Assembly: GCA_039602395.1 (NCBI GenBank)
Contig: JBCNJP010000018.1
Span: 992,001 to 1,056,000, forward strand
Direction of reading: 5' to 3'
Origin: Deinandra increscens subsp. villosa
Lineage: Eukaryota; Streptophyta; Magnoliopsida; Asterales; Asteraceae
Length of the DNA: 64,000 nt
Shown here: positions 57,160-64,000 of the stretch, one piece after another
How positions within the stretch are numbered: position 1 is the first letter of the stretch
How the letters are laid out: each line of letters opens with the position of its first letter
The notes under the pieces: generated by a model
What the model was told of the DNA's origin: nothing
The model's input: the letters and a program-made list of their open reading frames with translations, nothing else
Database searches by the model: none
Position numbers and translations under genes: made by a program

Positions 57160-57848
57160 ACGCACAAAACTTAGTGCATTTATATAACATGATCACGCCA
57201 GTGATTGTGTTACATAAGTTCTGCTGGTGGCTTGAACGTTTATAAACAAGCGTTTGATCTCATCAAAGGTCCTATTGTTTGAATTGACGAAATCAAGCAA
57301 GTGATTTCACAAAAGTTCAAATTTTGATTTAATGAAGTCTCAAGCTATGCGATTCCAAACCATAAGGTTTTATGAATCAAGATAGGTTGATTAATCTCGT
57401 TGTAGCAAGTACAATGAGAATAAGAGACGTCATGGCCTTAATGGATTTATAAAGAACAACCGTTCTTCTTTTGCATTTAGGCTAGTCTCATGATCATTAA
57501 ATCAATAGCACCAGGCTTAACGTCATGTTATATATATATTTGAATCTAATCTACCAACCAAGTGAAACATTTTCAAGTGTAGAAAAACAATGCATATCAA
57601 TAAAGTTTAAACCGGAAACTTTAGTGCATGTTTAAGATTCAAAATAAAGCAAAGTGCATGTATCATCCTGGACCCCGCCAGGGAAAATAAGCAAGTTGTT
57701 TTAAAGATACTACCAAGAATTAAAGTACGACATGACTTTATTCAAAGTTTGCAATCATGCAAAGATGTCATGTCTTCTTGGTCTTTTGCTTTCTACGACT
57801 TCACGTTCCTACAAAATGTAAAGTATGTCAAACATATATTTTGAAGGA
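57160..57848 (-). other. Non-coding stretch between gag and the solo LTR
   Basis: No coding sequence or further repeat recognised. It belongs to the Copia interior. Confidence 0.5.
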
Positions 57849-58778
57849 TCAAGTGAAGTGGTTTATAACATGAGGTAATAGATATATACCCCCGGAAGTG
57901 CCTGCATCGGACTTCTTCACCTTGGCAAGATATTCAGGGCAGTTTCTCCTCCAGTGCCCCATCTTGTTGCATTCGAAGCACTGGCGCTCAGCTTGCGGCG
58001 GTGCCTTCGAAGCCCTTGACTTGCCTTTTCCGGTGCCACTAGACCCTCTAGCAGCAGCGCCCTTGCCTTTCTTCCTTTGCCCAGGTTTCCTCTTAACCTC
58101 AGGTTTCATGACACCTCCGGATCGGATGGCGAGCACATCATTCGACTTGCCTTTGCTGTTGTTACCGTTGAGAAAATTAATCTCAGCGGTCTTCAACATA
58201 CCGTGAAGCTCGGTCACTGTCTTAACCAGGCTGTTCATATTGAAATTGATCCGGAAGGGAGTGAACGCACTGGAAAGAGAGTGGAGGATCAAATCCGTCG
58301 CTATTTCCTGAGAAATGACGTAGTCGAGCTTCGCAAGTCGGTCGATGTAGCCCTTCATCTTAAGGACATGGGCGCTGACAGGACTACCTTCGGCCACCCG
58401 ACAGGTGATGAGCCTGATGACGGTCTCGTAGCGTTCCTGTCGGGCCTGGGTTTCAAACATGCCTTTAAGTTCCCCGATCATCTGAAACGCCGTCCTGTCA
58501 ACCATACTCTTCTGAATCTCAGTAGACATGGTTGCCAGCATGAGGCACGTAACTGAGTTGGCATCCTTTCTCAGTGCGTCATGTGCAGCGCGAGCAGCCG
58601 CAGTGTTATTTGCGGGTGCTTCGGGCACCTCGGCCTCCAACACATGTTGTTTGTTGGCCATTTGCAGGACTATTTTCAGATTTCGATGCCAGTCGAGGAA
58701 GTTGGTGTCATCAAGTTTCTCCTTCTCAAGGAGAGACTTGAGCTGGAAAACCTCGTTGTTAGCAGGAGGATTAGCCAT
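57849..58778 (-). CDS. Copia-type Gag with one zinc knuckle (309 aa)
   Basis: The start is the minus-strand ATG at 58778 (MANPPANNEVFQL); upstream codons in frame are not ATG. The N-terminal half is a UBN2/gag-polypeptide capsid domain: NFLDWHRNLKIVLQ near residue 30, then MVDRTAFQMIGELKGMF and MKGYIDRLAKLDYVISQE. A Lys/Arg/Gly-rich basic region follows, then a CCHC zinc knuckle CFECNKMGHWRRNC (CX2CX4HX4C) for RNA binding. The frame is intact with a normal stop, in keeping with a young element. Gag assembles cytoplasmic particles that package the element RNA. The ATG is directly preceded by TTGTTGTTTCAG, a good 3' splice site. No pol follows. Confidence 0.9.
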   Translation of the reverse strand: MANPPANNEVFQLKSLLEKEKLDDTNFLDWHRNLKIVLQMANKQHVLEAEVPEAPANNTAAARAAHDALRKDANSVTCLMLATMSTEIQKSMVDRTAFQMIGELKGMFETQARQERYETVIRLITCRVAEGSPVSAHVLKMKGYIDRLAKLDYVISQEIATDLILHSLSSAFTPFRINFNMNSLVKTVTELHGMLKTAEINFLNGNNSKGKSNDVLAIRSGGVMKPEVKRKPGQRKKGKGAAARGSSGTGKGKSRASKAPPQAERQCFECNKMGHWRRNCPEYLAKVKKSDAGTSGGIYLLPHVINHFT

Positions 58779-60217
58779 CTGAAACAACAAGCAATTTGTT
58801 TAGTGTTTCGATTTGATATTCGTATTCAAAAACGGCAAGCAAATCTTGAATAGGAATATGGGAACCCAATTAGTAGTCGACCGTCAAAGGCAGCGTTAAG
58901 TGCAATCACCGGTCACTAAGTAATCGGATAGACAACGTTTGTCTCTTGTGAAAAACAGTCACAACTCCCGTTTATGAGGCTTTCGCGAATTAATTCGCGA
59001 AATACGTTTAGCATCATCTATGCCAATTTTGTCTACGAATGACCAGATGTACGGTGTTGAAATACTCCAATACACAAGGTACTCGTAAAGAAAATGATAG
59101 ATGTCCTCAGTGGTCAGTGTGCATGCACGGTGTTGAAATACTCCAATGCACACACCTTGGAAGATACCCTGAACACCAAGTGCGGTGTTGAAATACTCCA
59201 ACACTGATGCATCGGTAAATATGTTCCAAGTTAGACTTGACTAGGATGGCATAATCTATCCGTTTTGCGGCTTACCAGATAGGATTAATTAGTCAGTGTT
59301 TTAATTAATTAAACGTTTGACTAAGCTACTTAAGAACCCTATCTCACTCGGGACAGTCAATTTAATAACCTCCTTATTAAAGACTACGTGTCGCGAGGCA
59401 TTAACCAATTATTTTATCGTTCGATTTTATTGATCGAAGAATTCGAGAACAGAGTCGAATAAAATTGGTTAAGTTATGTCGAGTTTTAATTAATTCGAAA
59501 ACTCGATTCCAATTGATTGTAAAACAGTTTTAACCATTTAAAACTTAGTTTGGAGTTTTAGTTGGCGTGTTAAACAGTTTAAGACAAGCAACCAAAACGT
59601 ACATGCAAACAGACACACATTCGGCTTTAGGAGGTTCCGATATTGTCAGAGCCTTATGACAATATCGAAGAAGGTCTGGGACGTAAAATTAAAATCAACC
59701 ATAGAGATGGAAACAAGCATCCGGCCGACTCCAATGCTCCCACTAGCTTCGACAAGCTCCCACGTTACAATTGGTGTACGTCTGTCTTTAGGTCATGGAT
59801 ACTTGCCATGCTAGGGATCGTTGCAAGAACAATCGCCACGATGGGGTTGTCGCATCACAAGCTCGTAACGTTCGTCCAAGGCGAAGGTTAGCTTAACGAG
59901 AAAATAAATAAATCCTAATTTATTTACGATACAACTTTTGAACCCAGAAACAAGTGGGCCAAACCAAAACCAAGACATGAATGGGCCAAAATGGGCCAAA
60001 CCAAAATACGGTAACCAATAAGAGCCATAATATGGGTCGAGCCGAATATGCGTGTTAAACAATCAATTAATGAATTGAAAACGTTTGGTGGAATTAAATC
60101 GACCAAACATTTAGAAAAGCAATTCGTATAACTTTCGCGACTTTCGGGTTTTAACCCCAGTTCGCGAAATCCACCGGTTTAAAAACGACCGGTTAGGGTT
60201 TGCGTGTGGTGATCAAG
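58779..60217 (-). other. Leader of the Copia element
   Basis: Non-coding region from the primer-binding site to gag. It holds three exact copies of a 19-mer with complementary flanks (59048-59205). The remainder has no recognisable gene. Confidence 0.6.
59048..59205 (-). repeat. Three copies of a 19-mer hairpin module in the Copia leader
   Basis: CGGTGTTGAAATACTCCAA occurs exactly at 59052-59070, 59128-59146 and 59183-59201. The four bases on each side differ between copies but are complementary each time: TGTA/TACA, TGCA/TGCA and AGTG/CACT. In copy 2 a longer GTGTGCA/TGCACAC pairing is also possible. This suggests a stem-loop with a fixed loop. Confidence 0.7.
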
Positions 60218-60229
60218 GCTCTGATACCA
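60218..60229 (-). promoter_or_regulatory. Primer-binding site, initiator methionine tRNA type
   Basis: Minus-strand TGGTATCAGAGC lies one base after the 5' LTR. This is the standard Copia site pairing with the 3' end of initiator tRNA-Met. Confidence 0.92.
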
Positions 60230-60230
60230 C

Positions 60231-61629
60231 TGTTGGGTTTCGGACGGTGGTATGCGGGTGCCCGGTGACGTTAAAAAAAAAAACTTGACCGTTTAATTAA
60301 AACATTACCGACCGGGTTTAGTAAATTAAGAGTTAAAACGAATTAAACCGGTAATCCGTTTACGCAGCGGAATAAAATGATTTTACTAATTAAGACGCGT
60401 AAACCGTAAGTGCCGAAAATGTGTCAACAGGATCACGATCACCAAAAATAATTAATCACGCAAACACCATTTCGCAGTAAACATTTTAGCGCGAAAATAA
60501 TAACGATTACATTAATCGAAATTAAATATCTAAACTAAAACCGGAGTTTAGATATACCTTCGCGGTGTTCTAACAAACGTTAGAGACACCGAGGGTCAAC
60601 AAGATGACGCTAGGGTTTCACGGAAAAATAATCCGAACCGGCGGATTAAATCGTTTGCAAATCGCATACACCGTCTCAAACGGATTCGTTGAGAATAGCA
60701 ACGATTCCGTTTATGGTGGCGACAAGCGAGCACCAATCGAATCAAGACGGTGACGGCGGCTAGGGTTTAGCCGGGCGATTACCACGATTATTACGACGAG
60801 GGCTCGCACTCGTAAAATCATGACGACGACGATTGTACCGATGAGTGGTGATGGAAACGCGTCGTAGTGAAACGGAGCTACGCTAGGTCGCGACGGCGAG
60901 CTAGGGTTTGACGGCGGCGACGGCCCTATGAAAGGGGTTGGCGTCGCCTATGGTGAATCATGGGACGATGGTGATTGTCTTACCTTGATCAATCACGCGA
61001 AAGGGATCGTCCGATTGCTTCTCGTCTAACACCGTCTTCTAGGGTTCCACCAAGGAAGCAAGACGACCAAGCTCTAGATGAGGTTGGTTTGCGTGAAGGG
61101 AGGGGACGAGGGAGAAGGGAGGTGGCGGCACTAAAAGTGGCGCAGAGAGAGGGGAGAGGGTGTGGAGGAAATGAGCAACCAAAACTCCTCCCCTAGCTCT
61201 CTATATATAATGGATGGATCCTGGGCTTTATGGAAACCTAAGCCCATGAGGACCCAGTCCATTAACCCTTCTCCAAGTAATTTAAAATTACAATTAATCC
61301 CCTTTTAGTTTGCGATTAATTAATAAAACAACTTTATTAATTTTACAAGTCGCAAACTACGAGAAACATAAATAACTATTTATTTATTTCACCATAAAAC
61401 ATTAATCAAATGTTTTTCTCCGTTTATTTAATTATTTCAAGAATAATTATTTGTAATTAATTAAATGTTTATTAATCATGAATAAACATTAAATTAATTA
61501 TATATATTTCCGTAAATTACCGGTTAGCCTAGTAAGGATTTTTATCTCGTTGCCCCCAGTGTAACTCTTTACGGGTCTAACCGGGTCGGGTTCTTGGTGT
61601 TGTCGGGTCTGGACATCCAATATCCAACA
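60231..61629 (-). repeat. 5' LTR of the gag-only Copia element (1399 bp)
   Basis: Near-identical to 51748-53147. The differences I see are five transitions, one A-tract length change and a 2-bp deletion near 61540. Confidence 0.92.
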
Positions 61630-61634
61630 CTACC

Positions 61635-62306
61635 AAATACTTCAAAATCCATCCAGCTGGAAAAAAAAAATGGTTCGCTTTAAAAATTAGCTTTGTTTTC
61701 AGAAAAGTTAAGGAGAAAGTCTGAAACAGAGGGCTTGAGGTTGTTGGGTTTGAAGTTTTGTTGAATGATTATTCAACATATGATATCAATTATACAAGTC
61801 CTAAATAAATCAGAGAATACTTACTTGATAAAGATTCATTCTTTTGTGTGGATGAGGATGAAACCATGGTGATCAATCCGATTAAGAGTCTCGTTTGCCC
61901 AATTGATGGATTTAATTCCTACTTGATGGTGTTAAGATGAATGATAATACGCAGAGAGGAAATAATGCGTATTCTACAGAAATCGATTAGTGATTAGGGC
62001 AAACTAACTCCTAAATCTTTTAACCAACCACATTTACATATTAGCCCCTTAAGGTATTAACTTCCATCAAATTAGATACCTTAAGTTTTAAGGGGCTAAC
62101 ACATATAGTCCACATAAATGTCAAATGGTCAAAGGCCATATAAAATATTTCCAACATTCTCCCACTTGGCCGTTAGACCATTTTACTAAACATTTATATG
62201 TGTGTATTAAACATACGTATATAATATATTTATATATATATATACATATATATATATATCATTAATTGGCCAAGTGATCAAAACTTAATCATATTCATTA
62301 AACCTT
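61635..62306 (-). repeat. LTR-derived unit A (right half), split by the Copia insertion
   Basis: Continues the unit whose left half ends at 51747. Its LTR ends at 62155 (minus strand starts TGTTGGAAATATTTTATATG), preceded in minus sense by the purine tract CCAAGTGGGAGAA. Unit A is highly similar to unit B at 62307-63080. (TA)n occurs at about 62220-62260. Confidence 0.65.
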
Positions 62307-63080
62307 CTTATAATAACAACCCATATCATGTAAAAGAATGCAGATGCTAACATCATAGACAAAGTGAAACCATCTCTAGGATTTGGATCCAAATTAGATT
62401 CTACCAAATACTTCAAAATCCATCCAGCTGGAAAAAAAAATGGTTCGCTTTAAAAATTAGCTTTGTTTTCAGAAAAGTTAAGGAGAAAGTCTGAAACAGA
62501 GGGCTTGAGGTTGTTGGGTTCGACGTTTTGTTGAATGATTATTCAACATATGATATCAATTATACAAGTCCCAAATAAATCAGAGAATACTTACTTGATA
62601 AAGATTCATTCTTTTGTGTGGATGAGGATGAAACCATGGTGATCAATTCGATTAAGAGTCTCATTTGCCCAATTGATGGATTTAATTCCTACTTGATGGT
62701 GTTAAGATGAATGATAATACGCAGAGAGGAAATAATGCGTATTCTACAGAAATCGATTAGTGATTAGGGCAAACTAACTCCTAAATCTTTTAACCACCCA
62801 CATTTACATATTAGCCCCTTAAGGTATTAACTTCCATCAAATTAGATACCATAAGTTTTAAGGGATTAACACATATAGTCCACATAAATGTCAAATGGTC
62901 AAAGGCCATATAAAATATTTCCAACATTCTCCCACTTGGCCATTAGACCATTTTACTAAACATCTATATGTGTGTATTAAACATACGTATATAATATATA
63001 TATGTGTATATATATATATATATATATCATTAATTGGCCAAGTGATCAAAACTTGATCATATTCATTAAACATTCTTATG
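62307..63080 (-). repeat. LTR-derived unit B, tandem to unit A
   Basis: From TAATAACAACCCATATCATG through an LTR end at 62925 to TTCATTAAACATTCTTATG. Order and sequence match unit A apart from scattered substitutions and TA-tract length. It is probably the 3' LTR and adjacent interior of the Copia element with pol remains at 63330-64000. Confidence 0.65.
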
Positions 63081-63329
63081 ATAACATCAAGGCAAATCGA
63101 TACGATCAGTAGCATCACTATTAACGCAAGACCCCTATCAATTATGACAATGACATCATCTCAAGTTATAGGTTAGGTGGTAAAGAATACGTTTGTCTAA
63201 AGTAAACATTATAGTGCACATATATTAATAAGTATAGACAAACTTTACATTTGAGTGAAGTAGATAAATAATTTCTTAAAACTATTTACATGACATCATA
63301 AAAGGTCTCGCATAAAACCCATATTATAG

Positions 63330-64000
63330 TACATGGTCAGTGAACACTTTGGGCGGTATTTTGTGTCGAGATATAATCCAGCACCACTTGAGCTATTATT
63401 ATTTGAATAGCTCACCACTGCACTGTTATCACAGTAAAAATTTTCATCGGCCTTTGTATGGAATTAAAAACTTTGAGTCCCTTAATCAGATTTCTTAAGA
63501 GAATCGTGTGGCACGTGGCATTATAACGCGTAACATATTCAGCCATCATAGTTGATGTAGTAGTCAACTGCTGCTTATGACTCTTCCATGAAATGGGCCC
63601 ACCTGATAGCATGAAGATGTATCCCGAAGTAGAATTTTTATCGTCTTTACACTTCGCAAAATCAGAATTAGTATAGCCAATGACTTCAAGATCATTTGAT
63701 ACCCTATAAGTCAATTTAAACTCCTTTGTCCCTTGTAAATATTGCAGTACCTTTTTAGTAGCTTTCCAGTGATCTAGGCCAGGATTTGATTGATACATGC
63801 CTAGCATGCCAGTTATATATGCGATATCGGGACGAGTGCAAACTTGAGCATACATTAGACTTCCAACAACGAAAGCATAAGGTGTGAGTCTCATTTGTTC
63901 AATCTCTGCCTCTGATTTGGGTCATTGATAAGACCCAAAACTATCACCCTTAACGACATGGGCGACATATGGGGAGCACTGTTGCATGTTATATCTTTTA
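63330..64000 (-). pseudogene. Copia pol C-terminus (RT end and RNase H), decayed, runs off the window
   Basis: Minus-strand motifs: VVGSLMYAQVCTRPDIAYITGMLG (in two parts around 63790-63880), WKATKKVLQYLQGTKEF, GYTNSDFAKCKDDKNSTSGYIF, and GGPISWKSHKQQ with TTSTMMAEY. These are the end of Copia RT and RNase H. Damage: an in-frame TGA at 63922-63924 where the family commonly has Cys, and a frameshift at a T-run near 63437-63441; the expected FYCDNSAVVSYS continues in the next frame. The 5' part lies beyond the window. It is unrelated to the gag-only element except as a possible source of trans functions. Confidence 0.85.

Larger units (their letters stand above)
51748..61629 (-). mobile_element. 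Complete, young, gag-only Ty1/Copia-type LTR element (9882 bp)
   Basis: Two near-identical LTRs (51748-53147 and 60231-61629) are flanked by the exact target-site duplication CTACC (51743-51747 and 61630-61634). On the minus strand the order is 5' LTR, initiator-Met-type primer-binding site, leader, gag, a long non-coding stretch, polypurine tract, 3' LTR. No protease, integrase, RT or RNase H was seen in the 7.1-kb interior, part of which is an inserted solo LTR. It would need pol functions in trans. I saw five substitutions (all transitions) and two small indels between LTRs. Confidence 0.9.

Overview
The window is 64 kb of AT-rich, transposon-dense nuclear DNA from a flowering plant. Multi-exon GT-AG genes, LTR retrotransposons, CACTA, Harbinger, hAT and Helitron elements and tRNA-derived SINE-like repeats all point to a eudicot. 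The retroelement protein families look most like those I remember from Asteraceae (Artemisia/Tanacetum/sunflower type), but that placement is inference. No bacterial, organellar, rRNA, tRNA or CRISPR feature was seen. Two 500-N scaffold gaps lie at 18717-19216 and 41378-41877.

Only two intact host genes are visible, both on the + strand and both acting on the cell wall. One is a three-exon alpha-expansin (10692-12631). The other is a ten-exon GH28 polygalacturonase (47723-50031) with all four family motifs. They are about 35 kb apart, and nothing shows that they are co-regulated.

Layout: 1-2479 is the 3' end and LTR of a Gypsy-type element. 2480-6360 is degenerate repeat DNA. 6367-9735 is a cluster of TA-flanked MITEs of three families. 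10692-12631 is the expansin, with a hAT-like MITE in intron 2. 12958-15340 holds Helitron termini. 15340-18716 is a possible non-coding or decayed minus-strand transcription unit. 18717-20580 is a gap, an antisense retroelement ORF and a 3' LTR. 20742-26234 is a Tat-lineage Gypsy element (LTR, PBS, gag, protease, RT, two RNase H domains) that is broken and cut off before integrase. 26235-36991 is a minus-strand LTR element whose gag-like ORF is split by a CACTA transposon (28924-33699) and a small MITE (about 27760-28165); removing each with one target-site copy restores the frame. 36992-41358 is a Helitron. 42253-44356 holds SINE-like and hAT-like repeats. 44387-46379 is a PIF/Harbinger element carrying only a decayed ORF1. 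50669-51441 is a hAT-like element. 51748-61629 is a young gag-only Copia element (LTRs almost identical, TSD CTACC) with a solo Gypsy LTR inside it. 61635-64000 holds partly tandem LTR fragments and a decayed Copia pol.

The most unusual signal is repeated self-complementary modules whose stems change while staying paired. Three tandem hairpins sit in the leader of the minus-strand element at 35912-36150. Three copies of a 19-mer with complementary flanks sit in the leader of the Copia element at 59048-59205. Promoter-proximal palindromes with swapped arms occur in several LTR families (about 1092-1140, 55744-55901, 26526-26614, 34610-35427). They look like selected structure (RNA packaging or dimerisation elements, or paired regulatory sites) rather than sequence decay.
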